Shown in pieces: positions 42,689 through 50,357 of a stretch of DNA of 64,000 bases. Under the pieces are notes generated by a model. The model was not told the DNA's origin, did not search any database, and was given only the letters and a program-made list of their open reading frames with translations. The stretch comes from Amycolatopsis sp. A133 (lineage in GTDB: Bacteria; Actinomycetota; Actinomycetes; Mycobacteriales; Pseudonocardiaceae): positions 124,001 to 188,000 of the forward strand of contig NZ_JAVHJU010000059.1 in assembly GCF_031082405.1 (NCBI RefSeq). Reading direction: 5' to 3'. Position 1 is the stretch's first letter, and each line of letters starts with the position of its first letter. A program made the position numbers and the translations under genes.

Positions 42689-43426
42689 GTGCGGGAGATT
42701 CGCGTCGACGCCGATGGTGTTCCGGTGCTTTCCTATCTCCGGCGTGAGAGCGCCGGGCGGCCGTGGGCCGATCGGGTCGAAGTGCTCGGCGCCGGCGCCG
42801 CGGAAGTCGCCATTCGGGAAATGTCCGGATGGGCGGCAACAGCTCCGCGGTCACTCGCCGAAGAACTGCTGTCCCGCGGTGCGCGGCTGGTCCGGGCGAC
42901 CCATCGCATGACCTGTGACCTGTCCGCGCGACGCCCACCGGGTGACTGGGAGCGTGCGATGCCGGGATCGTCGCTGCGGTGCGAACCGTTCGACCGGCCG
43001 GTCGACGACCTGATCCCGGCGTGGCGGGCCGCGTACGCGCCCGATCATCCGGATTACCGGTACGAGTACGAGAACGTCGTCGCGGTGCGGGACCGGTTCG
43101 AGGCGCTGGTGGCGGGGACGTCGTACGGTCCGCTGTCGCCCCTCAGCGGTGTCGTCAGCCACGACGGCGTGGTGGTGGCCGGACTGCTGCTCAACAAGTT
43201 CCCGGGTGAGGTGCCCTGGGGCGGGTTCCTGATCACGGACCTGTTCCGGCACCCGGCGTACCCGCGGGCGGGGACGCTGCTGCTCCGCTGGACGCTGGCC
43301 CGCGCGGCCGCGGCGGGGCTCGGCGTGGTCGGCCTGGTCGTTACGGACGGCAACCCGGCGCGTCGCCTCTACGAGCGGCACGGTTTCGAGGTCTTCGAGA
43401 GCCCGGTAACCATCGCCATCCCCTGA
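42689..43426 (+). CDS. GNAT-family N-acetyltransferase
   Basis: 245 residues from GTG 42689 (GGGGAG upstream). C-terminal GNAT domain: GGFLITDLFRHPAYPRAGT, then LLLRWTLARAAAAGLGVVGL and the final VTDGNPARRLYERHGFEVFE, the acetyl-CoA-binding and dimer motifs. An extra N-terminal domain of about 90 residues has no clear family. First gene of the plus-strand operon. May acylate the peptide N-terminus or a Lys, or transfer an acyl group from the carrier protein encoded downstream; it could also give self-resistance. Confidence 0.85.
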   Translation: MREIRVDADGVPVLSYLRRESAGRPWADRVEVLGAGAAEVAIREMSGWAATAPRSLAEELLSRGARLVRATHRMTCDLSARRPPGDWERAMPGSSLRCEPFDRPVDDLIPAWRAAYAPDHPDYRYEYENVVAVRDRFEALVAGTSYGPLSPLSGVVSHDGVVVAGLLLNKFPGEVPWGGFLITDLFRHPAYPRAGTLLLRWTLARAAAAGLGVVGLVVTDGNPARRLYERHGFEVFESPVTIAIP

Positions 43427-43599
43427 GAACCAGCTCTGACCTGCATGGACGTCGGGCGTCTGCGAAACGTCTGCGGCGTCGGCGAGGCTCGCGGTGTCCG
43501 AAGGGGGAGTGGGACGGCCGCCGCGCGGTCGTCCCGGCTGCGGCCGGGGTCGGCGGTTGTCCTGCCCGGCCCTGACCAGGGGCAAAGGAGGGACGCAGG

Positions 43600-44544
43600 G
43601 TGAAGGGCCAGGTCGCCGGACGAACCGAACTGTCGGCGGTGCCGGAGAAGGTCCCGATCGTCCGGCTGGTGGCCGCGGATTCCCCGCGCGTCCACGGCGA
43701 GCACGCCGAGCACGTCAAGGCGCTCGCCGCGATGGACACGCCACTGCCGCCGATCGTCGTGCACCGGCCGACGATGAAGGTCATCGACGGGATACACCGC
43801 CTCCGGGCGGCTGTACTGCGCGGTGAAGAAGTCCTCGACGTGCTGTTCTTCACCGGCACGGACGCGGACGCTTTTGTGCTCGCCGTCGAGCTCAACCACG
43901 CGCACGGTCTGCCGCTGTCGACCGCCGACCGCAAGGTCGCGGCCGCTCGCATCGTCGACTCGCACCCGACGTGGTCCGACCGTCGGATTTCGGCGGTCAC
44001 CGGCCTGGCGGCCAGCACCGTCGCGACGGTCCGGAAGTGTTCGAGCGAACGGATCAGGCAGTCGAACACCCGGATCGGCAAGGACGGCCGGGTGCGCCCG
44101 GTCGACGGCACCGAGGCACGCATGCGCGCCGCCGAACTGATGACGGCCAACCCGTCCGCTTCGCTGCGCGAGGTCGCGAAAGCGGTGCGGATCTCGCCGT
44201 CGACCGCGAAGGACGTGCGCGCCCGGCTCTCGCGGGGCGAATCGCCGGCGACGCCTCGGCAGCGAAAACGGGACGATCCGCGGCCGCCGGCCCGAGACAC
44301 GGCCGCCGAACTCGTCGCGTCCCTCGCCCGGGATCCGTCCTTGCGGTTCAGTGAATCCAGCCGCGTCCTGCTGCGGTTCATCGGCTGCGCCGCGGTCGGT
44401 GACGAGCAATGGGAGGAAATGCTGTACGCGGTGCCCGTGCACCAACGGAAGACGGTGGCCCAGCTGGCTCGGGAATGCGCCTCGGCGTGGCGCGGGTTTG
44501 CAGAGCGTCTCGAATGCCGGCCCGATCGTGGTGCCGGGTCATGA
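43600..44544 (+). CDS. StrR-like (ParB-N) pathway-specific transcriptional activator
   Basis: 314 residues from GTG 43600 with AAAGGAGG. The N-terminal ParB/sulfiredoxin-like domain has VRLVAADSPRVHGEHAEHVK, then PPIVVHRPTMKVIDGIHRLR and VLAVELNHAHGLPLS. The central HTH reads SDRRISAVTGLAASTVATVR, followed by a second HTH-like block LREVAKAVRISPSTAKDVR. Exactly this architecture defines StrR/NovG-type activators of antibiotic clusters, not chromosome-partition ParB. Lies between GNAT and peptide genes, so a local activator of the cluster. Confidence 0.88.
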   Translation: MKGQVAGRTELSAVPEKVPIVRLVAADSPRVHGEHAEHVKALAAMDTPLPPIVVHRPTMKVIDGIHRLRAAVLRGEEVLDVLFFTGTDADAFVLAVELNHAHGLPLSTADRKVAAARIVDSHPTWSDRRISAVTGLAASTVATVRKCSSERIRQSNTRIGKDGRVRPVDGTEARMRAAELMTANPSASLREVAKAVRISPSTAKDVRARLSRGESPATPRQRKRDDPRPPARDTAAELVASLARDPSLRFSESSRVLLRFIGCAAVGDEQWEEMLYAVPVHQRKTVAQLARECASAWRGFAERLECRPDRGAGS

Positions 44545-44574
44545 GGAATGTGAAATCGGGTGACCGTCGAATGG

Positions 44575-44603
44575 TTGACGGAGATGATCGCTTCTGGCAA
44601 TGT
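44575..44603 (+). promoter_or_regulatory. Candidate promoter of the 108-aa peptide gene
   Basis: TTGACG (-35) and CAATGT (-10) with 17-bp spacing, about 55 bp upstream of the peptide ATG, in the gap after the StrR-like gene. Would give the peptide gene its own promoter. Confidence 0.4.
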
Positions 44604-44658
44604 CGAAGTCCTGGGCGGGCTTGTCCAGGAAATCATTCGACATGGAACGGGAGAAATC

Positions 44659-44985
44659 ATGTCCAATGTCACTCATGAATACACCGCGGAGCAGATCGCG
44701 GAGGCCGCCAAGGTCGCCCAGGTCATGGACGCGGTCGTCGGGCGCCTGACGTACGACAAGGACTTCGCGGCGGCACTGGCGAACAACCCGGTCGAAGCTC
44801 TCACGAGCGCGGGTTTGCGCATGGAGAAGGAAGCCGTCGAGGTCCTCATGGCGACCGATCCCGACCGCTTCGACCGGTCCTGCGAGGCGCTGTTCGACCT
44901 CGTCGACTCGGACTTCCTGCACAAGCTCGTGATGCCTTCGTGCGGCCCGCGCCTGGCGCCCGAGGAGCAGTACGACGTGGCCTGA
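44659..44985 (+). CDS. Candidate RiPP precursor with NHLP/Os1348-like leader (108 aa)
   Basis: 108 residues from ATG 44659 with GGGAGA 5 nt upstream; a GTG at 44560 has no support. Helical N-terminal two-thirds includes VVGRLTYDKDFAAALANNPV and EALTSAGLRMEKEAVEVL, matching the nitrile-hydratase-alpha-like/Os1348 leader pattern (GRaLtDpeFRarLlaDPeaAL...aGl). The tail holds two Cys (75 and 95) and ends LVMPSCGPRLAPEEQYDVA. A hairpin follows the stop. It precedes hydroxylase and radical SAM genes. Reading it as precursor is inference; it could instead be a small leader-like accessory protein. Confidence 0.65.
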   Translation: MSNVTHEYTAEQIAEAAKVAQVMDAVVGRLTYDKDFAAALANNPVEALTSAGLRMEKEAVEVLMATDPDRFDRSCEALFDLVDSDFLHKLVMPSCGPRLAPEEQYDVA

Positions 44986-45039
44986 CGAGCGGGTGCACCC
45001 ACCGCGGTGGCGGGTGAACCAAACCGATGGAAATGACGA

Positions 45040-45075
45040 GGCGGGCTCCTCAGCTTCCCCGACGGGGAGCCCGCC
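45040..45075 (+). terminator. Hairpin after the 108-aa peptide gene
   Basis: 10-bp perfect arms GGCGGGCTCC/GGAGCCCGCC with a 16-nt loop that can itself form CCCC/GGGG. It lies between the peptide gene and the hydroxylase gene, with no U-tract, so probably a partial terminator or mRNA stabiliser keeping the peptide more abundant than the enzymes. Confidence 0.6.
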
Positions 45076-45114
45076 CGTCACCGGCGTTCGAACCGCATAC
45101 TTTGGGAGTGGTGC

Positions 45115-45903
45115 GTGATGCAGCCGTTGGTCGAGAAGAGTTCGGAATACCTCCGGCAGTGGATCGATCGGAACGGAGTCGATCGGCGCGAGGTGGCTCG
45201 CATTGTCGAAGGGGTGAACCTCAGTTCGCGGCGCGAGGTGCCGGAACTGCCGGACGGACAGCAGCCCGAGATATTCATCCCAGGGCTGACGGCGTCGGCG
45301 TGGTGGGACAGCGGGGAATTTTCGTGGCTCGGGGCGTTGGAAGCCTCGACCGCCGACATCACCAGCGAGTTCCTCGCCGCGGGCGGTTTCGGCGGTGGTG
45401 GCGTGGTTTCGCAGCCGAGTGAGCTCACCGACCAGGGTCGGTGGACGGCGCTGTACCTGTACTGCATTGGGAAGGCCTACTCCCGGAACGTCGAGCTGTG
45501 CCCGGTGACGATGCGGGCGCTCGCCGCCGTTCCCGGCGCCACGGCGGCCGGCGGCGGAATGTGCTACTTCTCGATCATGGAGCCCCGGACGCACGTTTCG
45601 GCGCATACGGGCTACACCAACGCGCACCTGCGGTGCCACCTGGGGCTCGTGGTCCCCGGCGGGAGCCGGCTCCGGGTCGGTGGCGAAATTCGGGAATGGG
45701 AGCAGGGCAAGGCGTTCGTCTTCGACGATTCGTTCGAGCACGAGGCGTGGAACGACGCCGAGTCAGGGCGTGCCGTCCTGCTGTTCGACCTGTGGCACCC
45801 CGATCTGACCGACCTGGAGGTGCGGGCGCTCGCTCACATGACGGGCGTATGGCGGAGACTGACCGCACGCAGTTTCTGGTCCGCCGAGCTGGCCCGGTCG
45901 TAG
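45115..45903 (+). CDS. Aspartyl/asparaginyl beta-hydroxylase-like 2OG oxygenase
   Basis: 262 residues; GTG 45115 or ATG 45118, GGGAG upstream. The C-terminal half shows the family pattern: EPRTHVSAHTGYTNAHLRCH (candidate iron ligand His164), LGLVVPGG, then FVFDDSFEHEAWN (second His209) and LLFDLWHPD. In the Asp/Asn hydroxylase family iron is held by two His, with 2OG and O2 as cosubstrates. The N-terminal part is cluster-specific. Positioned right after the peptide gene; probably hydroxylates a residue of the peptide or a carrier-bound amino acid. Confidence 0.85.
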   Translation: MMQPLVEKSSEYLRQWIDRNGVDRREVARIVEGVNLSSRREVPELPDGQQPEIFIPGLTASAWWDSGEFSWLGALEASTADITSEFLAAGGFGGGGVVSQPSELTDQGRWTALYLYCIGKAYSRNVELCPVTMRALAAVPGATAAGGGMCYFSIMEPRTHVSAHTGYTNAHLRCHLGLVVPGGSRLRVGGEIREWEQGKAFVFDDSFEHEAWNDAESGRAVLLFDLWHPDLTDLEVRALAHMTGVWRRLTARSFWSAELARS

Positions 45904-45916
45904 GCGGGGGACGCAG

Positions 45917-47311
45917 ATGGCTCGCGTCGCGCTGGTCAACCTGGCCAGCCTCCCCATGCCCGGCAACGACCCGATCTTCCCCATCGGCCTGCGCTGCGTC
46001 CAGGACGCCCTCGACCGGGCCGGGCACCAGACCCGTCTCGTCGATTTCGTGGAGAGTCCTGCGGCACTCGACGACCTTTCCTGGGCGGCCGAGGAGTGGG
46101 ATGTCATCGGCTTCACGATCCGCAACATCGACCCGATCGACCTCACCTGCGACGGCCACGTCGATCACTACCAGGCGTTCCTTGAGCGGGTCAGGGAGGC
46201 CGTCGGCGCGGCCACACCGCTCCTGGTGGGCGGCGGACCGGGCTACAGCCTCTTCGCGGACGCGTTGCTGCGCCGGCTCGGGTTCGACGTCGGCGTCGTC
46301 GGCCCCGGCGAGCAATCGATCCTCGAAATCGTCGCGGATCCGGACGCGCACCGCGGATCCGCCCGGAACCTCGACGGTAAGCGCAACCCAGAGTTCCTCG
46401 AGAACGTCCTGGCGCACCCGCACTCGCTGATGTCGGCCTACGTCGACCGCCAAGGGCAGGTCGAAGGAACCATGATCGGTGTCGAAACGCGCCGCAAGAC
46501 CTGTTACCAGGGGTGCGTCTACTGCCCGTACGCCTACATCAGCGGCCAGAACGAGGGGGACCTCAAGCCGGTCGACCTCATCGCCGCCGAGCTGCGTTCC
46601 ATCCACCGGTCGGGCATCCGCCGGGTCTTCTTCACCGACGGCATCTTCAACAGCGAACTCAAGTACGCCAAGGAGGTCGTCCGGACGATCATCGAGCAGG
46701 ACCTCCCCGGGCTCACCTGGTCCGCCTACTTCACGCCGAAGCCGTTCGACGACGAGTTCGCCGCGCTGCTCGGCCGGAGCGACGTCGAATTCGTGGTGGT
46801 CTCGCCGGACAGCCTCGACGACCGGATGATGAAGGTCCTCGGCAAGAGCTTCGACACCCGGCACGTGACCCGGTTCATCGACCGATGCCGGCGGTACGAC
46901 CTCGGCATCCGGATGAACATCGTGTTCGGCGGACCGGGGGAGAGCCGGGAGAGTGTGCGCGCCACGGCTCGGTACGTCAACGCGAACCTGGCCACGGAAG
47001 AGCTGGTGATGAACCTGGGTTACCGGGTGCTGCCCGAGACCGCGCTCGCCCGGCGACTCTCGATGGCAGGAGACGACCTCCTCGACCCGACGTTCTACCC
47101 GTTCGACCCGGATTTGTTCTCCTGGGTCATCCAGGAACTCGGCAGTCGCTTCATGAACACCCGCGTGCTGCTGAACCTCATGGCCGCGCAGAGCTCGAGC
47201 CGCCGGATGACGAAGGTTCCGCTGCCTCCACAGGCGCCGGACGCCGTCGCCGCGAACTTCCCGTACCTCGCGTTGAGCCGGTCGCGGCCCGGCACCGAAC
47301 AGATCGGGTAG
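45917..47311 (+). CDS. B12-binding radical SAM enzyme (class B type)
   Basis: 464 residues. N-terminal cobalamin-binding-like Rossmann domain (about 1-145: FPIGLRCVQDALDRAGH, LLVGGGPGYSLF, VVGPGEQSILEI). Radical SAM core with C196-x3-C200-x2-C203 in ETRRKTCYQGCVYCPYAY. The end (LGYRVLPETALARRLSM, DDLLDPTFYPFDPDLFSWVI) follows the BchE/TsrM-like class B pattern. Likely catalyses methylation or another radical step on an unactivated carbon. Starts 13 bp after the hydroxylase stop. Different subfamily from the enzyme at 8.5-10.4 kb. Confidence 0.88.
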   Translation: MARVALVNLASLPMPGNDPIFPIGLRCVQDALDRAGHQTRLVDFVESPAALDDLSWAAEEWDVIGFTIRNIDPIDLTCDGHVDHYQAFLERVREAVGAATPLLVGGGPGYSLFADALLRRLGFDVGVVGPGEQSILEIVADPDAHRGSARNLDGKRNPEFLENVLAHPHSLMSAYVDRQGQVEGTMIGVETRRKTCYQGCVYCPYAYISGQNEGDLKPVDLIAAELRSIHRSGIRRVFFTDGIFNSELKYAKEVVRTIIEQDLPGLTWSAYFTPKPFDDEFAALLGRSDVEFVVVSPDSLDDRMMKVLGKSFDTRHVTRFIDRCRRYDLGIRMNIVFGGPGESRESVRATARYVNANLATEELVMNLGYRVLPETALARRLSMAGDDLLDPTFYPFDPDLFSWVIQELGSRFMNTRVLLNLMAAQSSSRRMTKVPLPPQAPDAVAANFPYLALSRSRPGTEQIG

Positions 47312-47339
47312 GTCGCGAGTGAAAGCGGAGGACTGCACT

Positions 47340-48119
47340 GTGCGCCGGTTGACCACAGACGACACCGAAGAGATCCACGAGCTGATCACGTTCGACGGCT
47401 TGAGCGCGGCGCGGCTGGCGGTGGAGCTCTCAGCGGGCGACGACTACCACTGGGTGGGCCTTGCCGACCCGGCCGGCCGGCTGCGCGGCGTCCACCGAAG
47501 CATGCGGTGGGGCAGCCACCTCCTGCTGAAGGGCGTGTTCGTCGAGAAGTCCGCCCGCAGCTCCGGTGCGGTGCTGCGGCTGGCCTTCGCCCTGCGCGAG
47601 CTGGCTCGTGACGCGGGTTGCGTCGGGATCGCCGCGTGGGTGGAACCGTCCAAACCCGAGACCGCGTTGGCGCGCGTGCTGCGGCTGCGCACGGACGGCT
47701 CGCTGCTGCACCGCTTCGAGGTCCGGCTCGCCGATGGCGGCGAAGCCGGTCCAGGGGCCGGCCGCCCGCCGAACTCGGGCGTGCTCACCCGGCGGGCCGT
47801 GGGTGCCGCTCCGGGTGCGCCCCTGGTGGCCGATCTGCTTCGAGCCGACGAGACGGGCGAAAAAGTGGCCCACTGGGTGATCGACGGACGACGTGCCGTG
47901 TTGAGCGCCTGTCCCGTGTGGACGGTCGGCCAGCTCGATCGGGTGGTTTCGGCCGTGCGGGACCTGGCCGCGGATGTCGACGCCGTGGAATTTCCGTTGC
48001 CCGCCGGTGACCTGGCGGCCGCGCTGGTGCTGGCAGGGGCCGGGGCGCGGCGGCTGAGCCGGACGCCGATCCGGCTCGGCCGGTACGACTTCGCCGTTAG
48101 GAGGCCAGTCCCGTGTTGA
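47340..48119 (+). CDS. GNAT-like acyltransferase
   Basis: 259 residues from GTG 47340, with GGAGG 8 nt upstream; a GTG at 47319 has no RBS. N-terminal half has GNAT character: RRLTTDDTEEIHELI, HLLLKGVFVEKSARSSGAVL (beta4/acetyl-CoA loop) and LARDAGCVGIAAWVEPSKPE. The C-terminal half resembles a second, degenerate GNAT domain. Possibly a tandem-GNAT. Precedes the hydrolase gene with a 7-nt overlap. Substrate unknown. Confidence 0.65.
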   Translation: MRRLTTDDTEEIHELITFDGLSAARLAVELSAGDDYHWVGLADPAGRLRGVHRSMRWGSHLLLKGVFVEKSARSSGAVLRLAFALRELARDAGCVGIAAWVEPSKPETALARVLRLRTDGSLLHRFEVRLADGGEAGPGAGRPPNSGVLTRRAVGAAPGAPLVADLLRADETGEKVAHWVIDGRRAVLSACPVWTVGQLDRVVSAVRDLAADVDAVEFPLPAGDLAAALVLAGAGARRLSRTPIRLGRYDFAVRRPVPC

Positions 48120-49447
48120 GTCCTCGCGAAGCACGTGCCCTTTGCGCTGGTTCCGATATCGAGCCGGCCTTGCGGGTCCTCCGCCGCGAGCGCATCGGCG
48201 CCGTAGCGCTGAGAAAACTCCTGGCACAGCGTGAAGACGACGGCGAAGTGCCGCGGCGAGCCGCGGCCGAGCTGGTCGACCAGCACGGCGGGATCAGCGA
48301 AGCGGCGGTCCACGTTCCGGCCGGGATCCCCCGCGGCCGGCTCGGCGCCCTGATCGTCTTGCACGGCGCCGGTGGCTCCGGTCCCCAGGTGCTGCCGTAC
48401 TTCAGAGCGCTCGGGGACCACGTCGGAGCCGCCGTGATCTGTCCGACGGCCCAGGTGCCGCCGCACTCGGCGGACGGCCTGGACCTGTCCGGGATCTTCG
48501 GCAAGCGGTTCGCCCGGCCGAGCTGGGACCTGCGTGGCGGAGACTTGGCGCTGGCCGCGTTGCGCTGGGCCCGGTCCGTGCTCGACGTCGATCCCGATCG
48601 CTGCTTCGTCGCCGGGGTGTCGATGGGCGGCCTGGCGACGTGGAACCTCGGCATGCGGTTCTGGCCGCGGTTCGCCGGAGCCGTTCCGCTCAACGGTGCC
48701 CTTTCGATGTGGGAAATGTTCGGCACGGACCGGCGGAGCCGCGCGCTGCTGCCCAACCTCCGCGCGCTGCCCTTGTTCGTCGTTCACGGGAGCGAGGACG
48801 AGCAGATCCCGCCGCGGTTCGACCGCCGGTCCGTGGCCACGCTCCGCGAACTGGGCCACCGCGACGTCGAATACGTCGAGGTCGCGGACGGCCAGCACGG
48901 CTTGGAGACGTTGGGGATGGGCCCCGGCACACCGCTCCACCGGAGGCTGGAGCACTGGCTGGCGACGCGGCGGCGCGCCACCTGCCCGGTCGCGATCCGA
49001 CACCGGGCGGACGAGGACCGCCACGGGCGGGCGCACTGGGTCCAGGTTGCCGGGATCGGCAGGCAGGCGTCCGCGCGGGTGCAGGCTCACCGGAAGGCCC
49101 GCGGCCAGGTTGTCGTCGACGTCGAACACGCCACAAGCGTGACGCTCCACCTGAGCAGCGCGTGGGTTTCCCCGGGCGAAACCCTGCTGGTTTCCGTCAA
49201 CGGCGAGACGTCGGCGGTCCGGTTCGAGCCGGACCTCGCGACCGTCGTCGTCTCATTCCGCGAGACGGCGGACCCGGAGTCGACGGCCGAGCAGGTGGTC
49301 TCCTTCGAGGTTCCGCCCGCCGCCGTCAGCGTATCCGACACAGAAGCGAGGGACGATGCCGCTCACCCGATCCGAGATCCGCGAGATGCTGCTCGCCAGG
49401 GGCACCGAACAGGAGGAGATCTTCGCGCGGGCACGGCAGGCCCGTGA
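48113..49447 (+). CDS. Alpha/beta hydrolase (phospholipase/carboxylesterase-like) with extra domains
   Basis: 444 residues from GTG 48113, AGGAGG about 8 nt upstream. N-terminal helical region (about 1-75), hydrolase core with LIVLHGAGGSG (oxyanion loop), GVSMGGLATWN (nucleophile Ser), VVHGSEDEQIPP (acid) and ADGQHGLETLG (His), then a beta-rich domain of about 110 residues. The final 30 residues are Arg/Asp-rich and overlap the next gene by 92 nt, so the original stop may have been lost. Could act as a thioesterase-like or peptidase-like release enzyme in the cluster. Confidence 0.8.
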   Translation: MLSPREARALCAGSDIEPALRVLRRERIGAVALRKLLAQREDDGEVPRRAAAELVDQHGGISEAAVHVPAGIPRGRLGALIVLHGAGGSGPQVLPYFRALGDHVGAAVICPTAQVPPHSADGLDLSGIFGKRFARPSWDLRGGDLALAALRWARSVLDVDPDRCFVAGVSMGGLATWNLGMRFWPRFAGAVPLNGALSMWEMFGTDRRSRALLPNLRALPLFVVHGSEDEQIPPRFDRRSVATLRELGHRDVEYVEVADGQHGLETLGMGPGTPLHRRLEHWLATRRRATCPVAIRHRADEDRHGRAHWVQVAGIGRQASARVQAHRKARGQVVVDVEHATSVTLHLSSAWVSPGETLLVSVNGETSAVRFEPDLATVVVSFRETADPESTAEQVVSFEVPPAAVSVSDTEARDDAAHPIRDPRDAARQGHRTGGDLRAGTAGP

Positions 49448-50357
49448 GGAGTGCTTCGGATCCACGGTCGTGCTCCGCGGTGTCGTCGAGGTCACGAACG
49501 TTTGCCGCGTGAACTGCGACTACTGCCCGATGCGCCGGGACAACACGAGCGGCAACGACCGGTACTTCATGAGCGTCGAGGACATCCTCGGCCGGGCCGA
49601 GCTGATCAAGGACGCGGGCATCGACGTCATCCTCCTGCAAGGCGGGGAGACGCCACGGGAGCTGTCGGCGGTCGAAGAGGCCATCCCGCGGATCAGGGCG
49701 CTCTTCGACGACCGCGTCGAGATCCTGCTGAACCTGGGCAACATGCGGAAAGCGCAGTACGCGCGGCTGCGCGAGGCCGGGGCGACCAGTTACATCCTCA
49801 AGCACGAGACCAGCGATCCAGCGTTGCACCGGAAGCTGCGGCACGAAAGCCTCGAAGAGGGGTTGCGGTGCATGCGGGACCTCCTCGACCTCGGCTACAA
49901 GGTGGGGACCGGGCTCATCTCCGACCTTCCGGGGCAGAGCCTCGACAGCGTGGTGGACGACATCGAGCTGGCGGGCGAGACCGGCGTCCACATGTGCAGC
50001 GTGAGCCCGTTCGTGCCGGCCCGGGACACCCCACTGCAACTCGGGGTGCCGGGCTCCGTAGACCTGGCGCTCAACGTGCTGGCCTGCCTGCGGATCAGCT
50101 ACCCCGAACTGCTCATCCCGTCGGTGAGCGCCCTCGAGAAGACCAGCGCGGGAGGGCAGTCACGTGGGCTCGCGGCCGGTGCCAACGTCATGACGGTGAA
50201 CTTCACCGGCGACTCCGACCGGCACCGCTACCTGATCTACGGCAAGGACCGGTTCGTGGTGAAGATGCAGCACGTTCGGGAGCTCCTCCGCGCGGCCGGC
50301 TTGCGAGTCCGCGGGTCGGTGTTCCTGGACGAAGGGGCACCGGTGGTGTCGCGATGA
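49356..50357 (+). CDS. Radical SAM enzyme, BioB/HydE/ThiH-like
   Basis: 333 residues; ATG 49356 has GAGGGA upstream inside the end of the hydrolase frame. Motif C50-x3-C54-x2-C57 in VVEVTNVCRVNCDYCPMRRDN, then FMSVEDILGRAELIKDAGID and VILLQGGETP, as in biotin synthase/HydE-type enzymes. The C-terminus has the MTVNFTGDSDRHRYLIYGKD region, where HydE/PylB-like proteins close the barrel. Reaction type not predictable: C-C rearrangement, sulfur insertion or cleavage are all known. ATGA overlap with the adenylation gene, so tightly coupled to the carrier-protein module. Confidence 0.85.
   Translation: MPLTRSEIREMLLARGTEQEEIFARARQAREECFGSTVVLRGVVEVTNVCRVNCDYCPMRRDNTSGNDRYFMSVEDILGRAELIKDAGIDVILLQGGETPRELSAVEEAIPRIRALFDDRVEILLNLGNMRKAQYARLREAGATSYILKHETSDPALHRKLRHESLEEGLRCMRDLLDLGYKVGTGLISDLPGQSLDSVVDDIELAGETGVHMCSVSPFVPARDTPLQLGVPGSVDLALNVLACLRISYPELLIPSVSALEKTSAGGQSRGLAAGANVMTVNFTGDSDRHRYLIYGKDRFVVKMQHVRELLRAAGLRVRGSVFLDEGAPVVSR

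Noticed and set aside
43600..44544. Chromosome- or plasmid-partition ParB
   Set aside because: The ParB-N domain with these HTH regions and cluster context is the StrR/NovG regulator architecture; no parA or parS arrays nearby.
44560..44658. Upstream extension of the 108-aa peptide
   Set aside because: No RBS at the GTG, and the segment contains a good -35/-10 promoter; ATG 44659 has an RBS.
45086..45093. GTTCGAAC palindrome as a StrR binding site
   Set aside because: Only a half-site-like 8-mer; the spaced GTTCGACTG-N11-CAGTCGAAC form is not present.
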